Shown: piece after piece, positions 41,061-49,901 of the stretch
Layout of the letters: the number at the start of each line of letters is the position of its first letter
Position numbering within the stretch: position 1 is the stretch's first letter
Source of the DNA: Alphaproteobacteria bacterium
Lineage (GTDB): Bacteria; Pseudomonadota; Alphaproteobacteria; Rhizobiales; Beijerinckiaceae
Assembly: GCA_021325385.1 (NCBI GenBank)
Contig: JAJPHH010000079.1
Location: forward strand, 27,560 to 91,559
Length of the DNA stretch: 64,000 nucleotides
Reading direction: 5' to 3'
Program-made: the position numbers and the translations under genes
Notes under the pieces: model-generated
What the model saw: only the letters and a program-made list of their open reading frames with translations
Told to the model about the DNA's origin: nothing
The model's database searches: none

Positions 41061-41920
41061 CGCCGCGCCCAACGCCAGAGGACAGTGAAAGCGATCGTCG
41101 TCGCCGCCATCATCAGAACCGCCATGCTGGACGCATAGGAAATGCGCCCCGATTCGATGAAGCCCTGCGAGAAGGCGTACATATCGAGCGTCTCGGTGGC
41201 GATGCCCGGCCCGCCCCGGGTCATGACATAGATGAGGTCGAATGCGCGCAGCGATTCGACCATCTTGACGAAGACGAGGCTGATCAGCGGCGCTTGCAGC
41301 ATCGGGATCGCGATGTAGGCGTAGATTTCCCACGTGCGCGCATGGTCAAGCTTGGCCGCCTCGAAAGGCTGGCGCGGCAGCGTCTCCAGCAGCTTGACGA
41401 CGATCACCGCGAAGAGCAGGCCCCATTGCCAAACGTCGACAATTGCGACCGTGAACATCGCCGTATGAGGATTGGCGAGAAGATCGATCGGCTGGCCGGT
41501 GATCAGCCGCAGCGGATAAACCGCCAGGCCGAACAGTGGATGAAAGGCGAAGCGCCAGACGAAGGCGGCCGAGACGCGCGGCAGCAGCGCCGGCACGATG
41601 AAAAGGACGCAGAGCCCGTTGCGAACCGCCGGCGGCGTCGTCTCGAACAACAGAATGGCGAGCGGCACTGCGACCAGCATGGTCGCGGCGACCGTGAGGA
41701 TTTCCCACGCAACCGAGACCGAGACCGAATTCAGGAAACGCGGATCGTCAATCAGCGCGCGGAAATTGGCGAAGCCTACATAAAGGCTGTCGGGATTGCT
41801 GAGGTCTCGGTTCTGCAAGGCGATGTTGATCGCGTCGATCGTCGGCACGAACGCAAGCACAGCCAGAGCCGCCATAGTCGGCGCGGTGAAGACGATCGGC
41901 AACTTGGTGCGGATCTTCAT
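41045..41920 (-). CDS. Sugar/polyol ABC permease (MalF-like)
   Basis: Membrane permease of 291 residues; the coupling loop is FEAAKLDHARTWEIYAYIAIPMLQAPLISLVFVKMVESLRAFD, the MalF/SmoF type. Six hydrophobic segments are visible. It is separated from the binding-protein gene by about 190 bases containing a dispersed repeat, unlike the tight spacing of the genes after it. Confidence 0.92.
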   Translation of the reverse strand: MKIRTKLPIVFTAPTMAALAVLAFVPTIDAINIALQNRDLSNPDSLYVGFANFRALIDDPRFLNSVSVSVAWEILTVAATMLVAVPLAILLFETTPPAVRNGLCVLFIVPALLPRVSAAFVWRFAFHPLFGLAVYPLRLITGQPIDLLANPHTAMFTVAIVDVWQWGLLFAVIVVKLLETLPRQPFEAAKLDHARTWEIYAYIAIPMLQAPLISLVFVKMVESLRAFDLIYVMTRGGPGIATETLDMYAFSQGFIESGRISYASSMAVLMMAATTIAFTVLWRWARRWRET

Positions 41921-42004
41921 GGCGGCGGAAAACCGGACCCCATCCCGTCAATGCCAACAGCGAAGCGACGAAGCAGGCCATTCGGAGGGCGAGACCCCAT
42001 GACT

Positions 42005-42031
42005 GGATCGCTTCGCTCCGCTCGCAATGAC
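42005..42031. repeat. Dispersed repeat half-element
   Basis: The reverse strand reads GTCATTGCGAGCGGAGCGAAGCGATCC, close to one arm of the inverted repeat at 12667-12751. It lies between the binding-protein and permease genes of the polyol importer and may modulate mRNA stability. A partner arm is not clear here. Confidence 0.55.
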
Positions 42032-42112
42032 AATTGGCCGATACGATGGAGCATTGTCAGGTCTGGAGCGCCGTCCCCGATCGGCGACGAACGGCGCTCC
42101 AATCCCCTCAGA

Positions 42113-43390
42113 TTACGATTTGCGGTTGGCGACGAGCTGCTTTGCGTAATCTCTGAGCTCGTCGAGGCTGCCCTTGATATCGGTGCGCGTGCCGGCGATC
42201 AGCTCTTCGAGCTCGATGCCCCAATGATCGCCGAGATTCGGCCATTCAGGGTCCTGCCAGAAATTGACCGCCGTCACCTTGGCGGTCTCGGCCAGAGCCT
42301 TGCCGAGGTCGGCGCCGAATTTCTGATTGAACTCGTCGCTGGTCATGACCGACGAGCGGTTCAACTCGCCGAACTGATCGGCGTCGAGCCGGCGCTTCTC
42401 GTTCTCCTTCGACGTCGCCCAGGCGATGAACAGGCCGGCGCATTTCTTCGAGGCTTCGTCCTTGTTCGCCTTCGCGCCGATCGCCAGACCATGGGCGTAG
42501 CCGCCGCCGGTCAACGGCGAAGGCGGCGGCGCGTAGCCGACCTTGCCGACGACTTTCGAGACTTTCGGATCGATCGCTTCGCCGGCGAGCGGCGTCGATT
42601 CGATCAGCATGGCGACCTCGCCGGAGAGGAAGGCGCCGGTCGATTCGTCCCAGCTGCCGGTCTTGGTGCCGGGCGGCGAATATTTGAACAGATCGAGATA
42701 GACCTGCGTCGCCTTGACCGCCGCATCCGAGTCGAAAGCCGGCGTATTGCCGTCGAACCATTGGCCGCCGAAGCCGCGGAAATAGGGCATCCAGCGCCAG
42801 ACATTCGCGCCTGAGCCGCGCTGGCCGCGCAACGCGATCCCATAGACGCCGTGATCGGGATCGTGCAGCTTCTTCACGTCGGCGATGAATTCGTCGAGCG
42901 TGGTCGGCGGCTTCATCCCGGCTTTGTCGAGCAAGTCCTTGCGATAAACGAGCAGATCGCCGCCGCCGGTCAACGGCGCGAAATAGACCTTGCCCTCGTA
43001 GGTCGCGACTTTCTGCCGGCCAGGATCGAAATCGGCGTAATCGTACTCTTTCGGATAATAGTCGAGCAGCGGCGCGACCCATTTCGAAGAAGCGAACAAC
43101 GCGACATTGGCTTCGTCGATATAGTAGACGTTGTATTTGCCGACCGTAGAGGCGTCGGCGCGCGACTTGGCGCGGCGGTCGTTCTCGTTGAGATAGTCGA
43201 TGTCGAAGGAGGCTCCCGCCAGCTTCTTGAACTCGTCCTTGTACTTCTCGAGCAAGGTCAAGCCGTCGCGCGGCTGGGCCAAGACGCGCAGGTCGTGGCT
43301 GCAGACCGCCTCCGCCCGGGCCGAGCCGGCCAAGCCGGCGGATAAGATCAATGCGCCGCTGAGCGCGGCGAGGCTCGTTGCTAATCTCAT
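42113..43390 (-). CDS. Extracellular solute-binding protein, family 1 (polyol/sugar)
   Basis: Periplasmic binding protein of 425 residues with a Sec signal peptide (cleavage near GSARAEA). Mature features such as DLLVYRKDLLDKAGMKPPTTLDEFIADVKKL, ALRGQRGSGANVWRWMPYFRGFGGQWFDG and FLSGEVAMLIESTPLAG fit the sorbitol/mannitol SmoE-like group. GGGAGG precedes the start. It is the first gene of the polyol operon. Confidence 0.92.
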   Translation of the reverse strand: MRLATSLAALSGALILSAGLAGSARAEAVCSHDLRVLAQPRDGLTLLEKYKDEFKKLAGASFDIDYLNENDRRAKSRADASTVGKYNVYYIDEANVALFASSKWVAPLLDYYPKEYDYADFDPGRQKVATYEGKVYFAPLTGGGDLLVYRKDLLDKAGMKPPTTLDEFIADVKKLHDPDHGVYGIALRGQRGSGANVWRWMPYFRGFGGQWFDGNTPAFDSDAAVKATQVYLDLFKYSPPGTKTGSWDESTGAFLSGEVAMLIESTPLAGEAIDPKVSKVVGKVGYAPPPSPLTGGGYAHGLAIGAKANKDEASKKCAGLFIAWATSKENEKRRLDADQFGELNRSSVMTSDEFNQKFGADLGKALAETAKVTAVNFWQDPEWPNLGDHWGIELEELIAGTRTDIKGSLDELRDYAKQLVANRKS

Positions 43391-43664
43391 CTCGCATTTC
43401 CTCCCTTGAGGACTCGCCCGGATTCGCCAGGCCGGCGGGACCCTTTCGCCCGCTTCTTTCGACTTTTCGCGGTTTCTGCGGCGGCAGCTAGCGAGGAGGT
43501 TGCGTCAAACCTATACGAATTTGCTCTGAAATCGTAAGTTCGACCGATTACCGAGCAAAAAGGCGCATTCGCCTACACGTCTACCGCCGACAGAGCGAGC
43601 CGGCGCGGCGAGGAGCGACGTCGAAGAGGCCGGGTCCGGAGGCGAAGCGGTCGTCGATCGCCTG

Positions 43665-44648
43665 CTACGGGCGGGCGTCGCGATCCTTGCTCGGCGGCCT
43701 GTCGAAGCGCAACCGATAGGCGCGCGAGAAATGGCTCGGCGAGACGAAGCCGCAAGCGACGGCGACCTCCGTCACGCTCATCGCGGTTTGCCTGAGCAGA
43801 TTGCGGGCGCGCTCGAGCCGCACCTCAAGATAGTGGCCGCGCGGCGTCGCGCCGAGCTTCTCGGCGAAGAGGCGCTCGAGCTGCCGCGCCGAGAGGCCCG
43901 CGCCCGCCGCGACCGCCTCGCACGACAAGGGCGCTTCGGGGCTCCTTTCCATCAACGCCAGCGCCTTGAGCAGCTTGGCGTTGTCGACGCCATAACGCTC
44001 GCGGAGCGCCATCCGCTGCGAGCCGCCGCCGGGGCGCGGCTGGGTGCGCAGGAACCATTCGCTCACGCTCGCGGCGAGATCGGCGCCGTGATCGCGCTCG
44101 ATCAGCGCCAACATCATGTCGAGCGAGGCTATGCCGCCGGCGCAGGTCATGCGCTCGCGATCGAGCTCGTAGAGCGTGCGACGTATGTCCAGATCCGGAA
44201 ATTCCTCCTCGAAAGCCGGGATATGCTCCCAATGAATGGTGCAACGATGGCCGGCGAGCAGGCCGGCTCGGGCCAGAACGTAGGAGCCGCCGGAAATGCC
44301 GGCCAGGCGAACGCCTTTGCGCGCGAGCGAGCGCAGCCAATTCAGTGTCGGCGCGTGGCGGAATTTCGCCGGATTGCCCCCGGCGCAAACAAAGAGCGCG
44401 TCGAGGGCGACCGTCTCGCCGATCCGATTGTCGGCGACGATGTCGAGGCCGTTCGAGGCGCGGGCGGTGGCGCCGGCGACGGCGATATGTCGCCAGGCGT
44501 AGAGATCGCGGCCGGCGAGCAAGTTCGCCGCCCGCAACGGCTCGACCGCCGAGGCGTAGGACATCAACGGGAAGCCGGGCGGCAACAGAAAGCCGTAGCG
44601 CTGCTTCCGCCCAAAGGCGCCGAATGAAACCCGGCGCGAATTGCTCAT
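43665..44648 (-). CDS. GlxA family transcriptional regulator (DJ-1/PfpI plus AraC HTH; GbdR-like)
   Basis: Regulator of 327 residues with an N-terminal class I glutamine-amidotransferase-like domain (about 18-200; GFLLPPGFPLMSYASAVEPLRAAN, ISGGSYVLARAGLLAG, CTIHWEH) and a C-terminal AraC HTH (CEAVAAGAGLSARQLERLFAEKLGATPRGHYLEVRLERAR, MSVTEVAVACGFVSPSHFSRAYR). This architecture is shared by GbdR, SouR and CdhR, which sense glycine betaine, sarcosine or carnitine derivatives. It is divergent from soxB, 161 bases apart, and is very likely its activator. Confidence 0.9.
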   Translation of the reverse strand: MSNSRRVSFGAFGRKQRYGFLLPPGFPLMSYASAVEPLRAANLLAGRDLYAWRHIAVAGATARASNGLDIVADNRIGETVALDALFVCAGGNPAKFRHAPTLNWLRSLARKGVRLAGISGGSYVLARAGLLAGHRCTIHWEHIPAFEEEFPDLDIRRTLYELDRERMTCAGGIASLDMMLALIERDHGADLAASVSEWFLRTQPRPGGGSQRMALRERYGVDNAKLLKALALMERSPEAPLSCEAVAAGAGLSARQLERLFAEKLGATPRGHYLEVRLERARNLLRQTAMSVTEVAVACGFVSPSHFSRAYRLRFDRPPSKDRDARP

Positions 44649-44809
44649 TCTGTTTCTCGAACGCGATTGCGAAAACCGGCGCGCCGCGGGCGGCCGCGCT
44701 GCCGTCGGATTCAGTCAAGAATCCGTCGCCTCCCGTCAAGCGCCCAGCCGCAGGCGCGGCGCTTGATGCCGGGCGAAAGGAACGCCGACTTAGGAGATCG
44801 CCGCCGCGC

Positions 44810-46060
44810 ATGGGCTATTCCGTCTTGTCGCTGATCGCCAACGCCTTAACCGGCCAGCGCGGCTGGACGCCGGCTTGGCGGGACGCCGAGCCCAAGCCTT
44901 TCTACGACGTCGTCATCGTCGGCGGCGGCGGACACGGGCTCGCGACGGCTTATTATCTCGCCAAAGAGCATGGTCTGCGCCATGTCGCGGTCGTCGAGAA
45001 GGGCTGGATCGGCTCCGGCAATGCAGGCCGCAACACGACGATCATCCGCTCCAATTACCTGCTGCCCGGCAATGAAGCTTTCTACGAATGGTCGATGAAG
45101 CTCTGGGAGGGGCTCGAGCAGGACCTCAACTATAATGCGATGGTCAGCCAGCGCGGCGTCCTCAACCTCTATCATTCCGACGCCCAGCGCGACGCCTACG
45201 CCCGGCGCGGCAACGCCATGCGCCTTCACGGCGTCGACGCCGAGCTGCTCGACGAGGCCCAGATACGACGACTTTATCCGTTCCTCGACTTCGACAACGC
45301 CCGCTTTCCCATCAAGGGCGGATTGCTGCAGCGCCGCGGCGGCACGGCGCGGCACGACGCCGTCGTCTGGGCCTATGCTCGCGCCGCCGACCGGCTCGGC
45401 GTCGACATCGTCCAGAATTGCGAGGTCAAAGGCTTCTTGCGCGAGAACGGCGCCGTGTCCGGCGTCGAGACCACGCGCGGCGCCATAAAGGCTGGGAAGA
45501 TCGGGCTCGCGGTCGCCGGCGCCAGCTCGCGCCTCGCCGGGCTCGCCGATCTCAAACTGCCGATCGAGAGCCACGTGCTGCAAGCCTTCGTCTCGGAAGG
45601 GCTGAAGCCGATGATCGCCGGCGTGGTCACGTTCGGCGCCGGCCATTTCTATATCAGCCAATCGGACAAGGGCGGCCTCGTCTTCGGCGGCGACATCGAC
45701 GGCTACAATTCGTACGCGCAGCGCGGCAATCTGCCGACGATCGAGGATGTCTGCGAAGGCGGCATGGCTTTGATGCCGGCGCTCGGCCGGGTGCGGGTGC
45801 TGCGCCATTGGGGCGGCGTCATGGACATGTCGATGGACGGCTCGCCGATCATCGACCGCACGCCGATCGCCGGCTTGTACCTCAACGCCGGCTGGTGCTA
45901 TGGCGGCTTCAAGGCGACGCCGGCCTCGGGATGGTGCTTCGCCCATCTCATCGCGCGGGACGCGCCGCACCCGGTCGCGCGCGCCTTTCGTCTCGACCGG
46001 TTCGCGACCGGCCGTCTCATCGATGAGAAGGGGGTCGGCGCGCAGCCGAACCTGCACTGA
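44810..46060 (+). CDS. soxB: Sarcosine oxidase subunit beta
   Basis: Flavoprotein subunit of 416 residues of heterotetrameric sarcosine oxidase, which converts sarcosine to glycine, formaldehyde (as methylene-tetrahydrofolate) and hydrogen peroxide. The FAD motif VVIVGGGGHGLATAYYLAKEHG lies at about 34-55; GSGNAGRNTTIIRSNYLLPGN and WGGVMDMSMDGSPII are SoxB hallmarks. The ATG at 44810 has AGGAG about 13 bases upstream, a long spacing. First of four contiguous genes soxBDAG. Confidence 0.95.
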   Translation: MGYSVLSLIANALTGQRGWTPAWRDAEPKPFYDVVIVGGGGHGLATAYYLAKEHGLRHVAVVEKGWIGSGNAGRNTTIIRSNYLLPGNEAFYEWSMKLWEGLEQDLNYNAMVSQRGVLNLYHSDAQRDAYARRGNAMRLHGVDAELLDEAQIRRLYPFLDFDNARFPIKGGLLQRRGGTARHDAVVWAYARAADRLGVDIVQNCEVKGFLRENGAVSGVETTRGAIKAGKIGLAVAGASSRLAGLADLKLPIESHVLQAFVSEGLKPMIAGVVTFGAGHFYISQSDKGGLVFGGDIDGYNSYAQRGNLPTIEDVCEGGMALMPALGRVRVLRHWGGVMDMSMDGSPIIDRTPIAGLYLNAGWCYGGFKATPASGWCFAHLIARDAPHPVARAFRLDRFATGRLIDEKGVGAQPNLH

Positions 46061-46063
46061 CCA

Positions 46064-46336
46064 ATGCGCATTCCCTGTCCCTATTGCGGCTGGCGCGACG
46101 CGCAGGAATTCGCCTATCTCGGCGATGCGACCGTCGAGCGGCCCGATCCTGCCGCCGCCGACGCCCCGGCGCGCTTTCATGACTATGTCTACCTGCGCGA
46201 AAATCCGGCCGGGCCCCATAGCGAGCTTTGGCGCCACAGCGCCGGATGCCGGCAATGGCTCGCCGTCAGGCGCGATACGACGACTCATGAGATCATCGCG
46301 GCGGAGTTCGTCCGCGGGCGAGGAGCCCGGCGATGA
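46064..46336 (+). CDS. soxD: Sarcosine oxidase subunit delta
   Basis: Small zinc-binding subunit of 90 residues. CPYCGWR at 5-11 and HSAGC near residue 58 supply the Cys3His zinc site that holds the heterotetramer together. It starts three bases after the soxB stop and overlaps soxA by four bases. Confidence 0.93.
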   Translation: MRIPCPYCGWRDAQEFAYLGDATVERPDPAAADAPARFHDYVYLRENPAGPHSELWRHSAGCRQWLAVRRDTTTHEIIAAEFVRGRGARR

Positions 46337-49296
46337 GCCGTCTCCGCCAGGGCGGCCTGATCGACCGCAGCCGCCCTCTGTCCTTCTCTTTCGATGGGCG
46401 AAGCCTCGCCGGCTTCGCCGGCGACACGCTCGCCTCGGCGCTGATCGCCAACGACGTCGCCCTGGTCGGACGCTCGTTCAAATATCACCGTCCGCGCGGC
46501 ATTTTCTCTGCGGGATCGGAGGAGCCGAATGCGCTCGTCGAGCTCGGCGCCGGCGCGCGGCGCGAGCCGAATACGCGCGCGACCACCGTCGAGCTGTACG
46601 ACGGACTGATCGCCGCGAGCCAGAATCGCTGGCCGTCGCTCGCTTTCGATCTCTTCGCGATCAACGCCCTGCTGTCGCCGCTCCTTGGCGCGGGCTTCTA
46701 CTACAAGACTTTCATGTGGCCGGCGAAGGCCTGGGAGAAGATCTACGAGCCGGCGATCCGGAGAGCCGCGGGCCTCGGTCGGGCCTCGCTCGAGCCTGAC
46801 CCCGATGCTTACGAGAAGGCGCACGCTTTTTGCGACGTTCTGGTCATCGGCGCCGGTCCGGCCGGGCTGATGGCGGCGCGCGCCTCTGCGCGCGCCGGCG
46901 CGCGCGTCATCCTGGCGGACGAGGATTTTCTCCTCGGCGGCCGGCTCAACGCGGAGCGCTGCGAGGTCGACGGAGAAGCCGGAAGTGCCTTCGCAGCGAA
47001 TGCAGTCGCGGAGCTCGCAAGCTTGCCGAACGTGCGGGTCTTTTCCCGCACGACCGTGTTCGGCGTTTACGATTCAGGGATCTACGGCGCATTGGAGCGG
47101 GTTGGCGATCATCTCGCCGAGCCTCTTGCCTACGCCCCTCGGCAAAGGCTGTGGCGGATCGTCGCCAAGCGGGCGGTGCTGGCGGCCGGCGCGACGGAGC
47201 GGCCGATCGTCTTCGGCGGCAACGATCGGCCCGGCGTCATGGCGGCGCAGGCCGTCCAGACGTACCTCAACCGCTTCGCCGCCATGCCGGCGCGACAGAT
47301 CGCCCTATTCGCTAACAACGACTCCGCCTGGCGCGTCGGCTTGGACATCGCCCGAGCCGGCGGCGAGGTTGCGGCGATCATCGACATCCGTCGAGCAGTC
47401 GCGCCGACGCTGACGGAAGAAGCGCGACGGCTCGGCGTCCGCATTTTGCTCGGCGGCCAGGTCGTCTCGACGTCAGGCAAGCGGCTGCGCTCGATCAAGG
47501 TCGCGACGGAGAAAGGCGTCGAGCGCCTGTCGGTCGACGGCCTGGCGATTTCCGGCGGCTTCTCGCCGAACTTGCACCTCGCCGGCCACCATGGCGGCCG
47601 GCCCGCATGGAAGGACGACATCGCCGCGTTCGTACCTGGCCGGGCGCCGCCCGGCCTCCTTGTCGCGGGGGCGGCCGCCGGCCGCTTCGGCCTCGCCGCT
47701 TGCCTCGCCGACGGCGTCGAGAAGGGAGCAATGGCGGCGCGCGACCTTGGATTCCATCGCAAGCCCGATGCGCCGCCGCGCGCGGAGGACGAGGCTGCGG
47801 CCGTCGAGCCGTTCTGGCGTGTCGGCGCGTCGCGCGGCGCGGCTTTCGTCGACTTCCAGAACGACGTCACGGCCAAGGACGTGCAGATCGCCCATGCCGA
47901 AGGCTTCCGCGCGGTCGAGCATCTGAAGCGCTACACGACGCTCGGCATGGCGACCGATCAGGGCAAGACGTCGAACGTGACCGGCCTCGCCATCATGGCC
48001 GCCCTGGCCGGCCGCAGCATCGCCGAGACCGGCGCGACGACGTTCAGGCCGCCCTACACGCCTGTCGCGATCGCCGCCTTCGCCGGCCATCATCGCGGCA
48101 AGGACTTCCGCCCGACCCGGCCGACGCCGACCCACGCCTGGGCTGAGCGCCAAGGCGCCGTCTTCGTCGAGACCGGCCTCTGGCTGCGCGCGCAATACTT
48201 TCCAAGAGCGGGCGAGCGCGATTGGCTCGAAAGCGTTACGCGCGAGGTCAAGGCGACGCGCGCCAGCGTCGGCCTGATCGACGCCTCGACCTTCGGCAAG
48301 ATCGACTTGCAAGGCCGCGACGTCGGCGCCTTTCTCGACCGCGTCTACATCAACACGTTCTCGACCCTGCCGATCGGCAAAGTCCGCTACGGAATCATGC
48401 TGCGCGAGGACGGTTTCGTCATGGACGACGGGACAACCGCTCGCCTCGGCGAGACGCATTATCTGATGACGACCACCACGGCGAACGCCGCGAAAATCTA
48501 TCAGCATCTCGAATTCTGCCTGCAGAAGCTGTGGCCCGAACTCGACGTCAAGCTCACATCCGTCACCGAGCAATGGGCGCAGATCGCCCTCGCCGGGCCG
48601 AACGCCCGCCGCGTCCTTCGCGCCGTCATCGACGCTGGCGTCGATCTATCCAACGACGCGCTCCCCTATATGGGCGCGCGCGAAGCAACGGTAATGGGCG
48701 GGGTGAAGGCGCGCCTCTTCAGGGTCTCCTTCTCCGGCGAGCTCGGCTACGAAATTGCGGTCCCGGCGCGTCATGGCGAAGCGCTCGCCAACGCGCTGAT
48801 GGAGGCCGGGCGCGGCTACGACATCGCCCCTTACGGCGTCGAGGCGCTCAGCGTGATGCGCATCGAAAAAGGCCATGTCTCCGGGCCGGAGCTCAATGGC
48901 CAGACCACGGCGCGCGATCTCGGGTTCGGCCGCCTGGCTTCGGCGAAGAAGCACTATATCGGTCGGGTGATGGCGGACCGGCCCGCCTTGCGCGATCCGG
49001 CGCGGCCGAGCCTTGCCGGCTTCAAACCGGTCGATCGCGTGAGCCGCCTGCGCGCCGGCGCCCATTTCACCGCTCTCGGCAAGCCGGCGGCGATCGAGCA
49101 CGACGAGGGCCATATGACCTCGGTTGCGTTCTCGCCCTCGCTCGGCCATTGGATCGGACTCGGGCTGCTGGCGCGCGGTTCGGAGCGTATCGGCGAGCGG
49201 ATGAGGGCCTGCGATCCGGTTCGCGGCGGCGATGTCGAAGTCGAGATCTGCTCGCCGGTTTTCGTCGATCCTGACGGAGAGCGGTTGCGTGTTTGA
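46333..49296 (+). CDS. soxA: Sarcosine oxidase subunit alpha
   Basis: Large subunit of 987 residues. The N-terminal region (LSFSFDGRSLAGFAGDTLASALIANDVALVGRSFKYHRPRGI) is the 2Fe-2S-ferredoxin-like fold typical of SoxA but without the cluster cysteines; the NAD domain has DVLVIGAGPAGLMAARASARAGARV near residue 172; the C-terminal third is a glycine-cleavage T-protein-like folate domain (ARASVGLIDASTFGKIDLQGRD, FSGELGYEIAVPARHG, RIEKGHVSGPELNGQTT). It transfers the methyl carbon to tetrahydrofolate. Length is normal for the family. Confidence 0.95.
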   Translation: MSRLRQGGLIDRSRPLSFSFDGRSLAGFAGDTLASALIANDVALVGRSFKYHRPRGIFSAGSEEPNALVELGAGARREPNTRATTVELYDGLIAASQNRWPSLAFDLFAINALLSPLLGAGFYYKTFMWPAKAWEKIYEPAIRRAAGLGRASLEPDPDAYEKAHAFCDVLVIGAGPAGLMAARASARAGARVILADEDFLLGGRLNAERCEVDGEAGSAFAANAVAELASLPNVRVFSRTTVFGVYDSGIYGALERVGDHLAEPLAYAPRQRLWRIVAKRAVLAAGATERPIVFGGNDRPGVMAAQAVQTYLNRFAAMPARQIALFANNDSAWRVGLDIARAGGEVAAIIDIRRAVAPTLTEEARRLGVRILLGGQVVSTSGKRLRSIKVATEKGVERLSVDGLAISGGFSPNLHLAGHHGGRPAWKDDIAAFVPGRAPPGLLVAGAAAGRFGLAACLADGVEKGAMAARDLGFHRKPDAPPRAEDEAAAVEPFWRVGASRGAAFVDFQNDVTAKDVQIAHAEGFRAVEHLKRYTTLGMATDQGKTSNVTGLAIMAALAGRSIAETGATTFRPPYTPVAIAAFAGHHRGKDFRPTRPTPTHAWAERQGAVFVETGLWLRAQYFPRAGERDWLESVTREVKATRASVGLIDASTFGKIDLQGRDVGAFLDRVYINTFSTLPIGKVRYGIMLREDGFVMDDGTTARLGETHYLMTTTTANAAKIYQHLEFCLQKLWPELDVKLTSVTEQWAQIALAGPNARRVLRAVIDAGVDLSNDALPYMGAREATVMGGVKARLFRVSFSGELGYEIAVPARHGEALANALMEAGRGYDIAPYGVEALSVMRIEKGHVSGPELNGQTTARDLGFGRLASAKKHYIGRVMADRPALRDPARPSLAGFKPVDRVSRLRAGAHFTALGKPAAIEHDEGHMTSVAFSPSLGHWIGLGLLARGSERIGERMRACDPVRGGDVEVEICSPVFVDPDGERLRV

Positions 49297-49870
49297 CTTT
49301 CTAACCCGGTTTCCGCCGGCCCTGGTCATCCCGCCGGGCCGCTACGGCGCGGCCGGCGCCGGCGTGATCGCAACGCGCATCGAAGGTCTGGAGATCGCGT
49401 CCCTCGCCGCCGCGCCGGATCGGATCGAGGAGCTCCGCGGGCGCTGCCGCGCCGATTTCGGCCTCGACCTTCCCGCCGGTCCCCGCCGCGCCGCGGGAGA
49501 GGACGTCGAGTTCATCGGCGTCGGTCCCGGCCGCTGGCTCGCTTTGGGCGGAGAGGGTCTCGAAGAGCGCCTGCGCAGCCGGCTTTCTCCTGCGGCCGCG
49601 ATTTGCGACCAGAGCGACGGCTTGATCCTTTTCGATCTCACTGGCCCGCGCCTTCGCGACACGCTCGCCAAGGGTCTCGCGATCGACATCGATCCGTCGG
49701 TTTTCCGGCCCGGCGACGCCGCGACGACGGCAGTCGCGCTCATCGGCGTGACGTTCTGGCTGCTCGACGAGAAGCCGACCTTCCGCTTCGCCGTCCCGCG
49801 CAGCTACGCGCCGGCCTTCTCGCGCTTCCTCGTCGCAAGCGCCGCGGAATTCGGCTGCGTCGTCAGTTGA
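49289..49870 (+). CDS. soxG: Sarcosine oxidase subunit gamma
   Basis: Gamma subunit of 193 residues that caps the alpha subunit folate domain. VGPGRWLALGGEG, AAAICDQSDGLILFDLTGPRLRDTLAKGLAIDIDPSVFRPGDAATTAVALIGVTFWLLDE are typical. The GTG start at 49289 overlaps the soxA stop by eight bases, with GGAGAG upstream; the annotated frame can be extended further into soxA but that is not credible. Confidence 0.92.
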   Translation: MFDFLTRFPPALVIPPGRYGAAGAGVIATRIEGLEIASLAAAPDRIEELRGRCRADFGLDLPAGPRRAAGEDVEFIGVGPGRWLALGGEGLEERLRSRLSPAAAICDQSDGLILFDLTGPRLRDTLAKGLAIDIDPSVFRPGDAATTAVALIGVTFWLLDEKPTFRFAVPRSYAPAFSRFLVASAAEFGCVVS

Positions 49871-49901
49871 GGCGGCGCGCCGCCCCGCCCAATGGCTCGC
49901 C

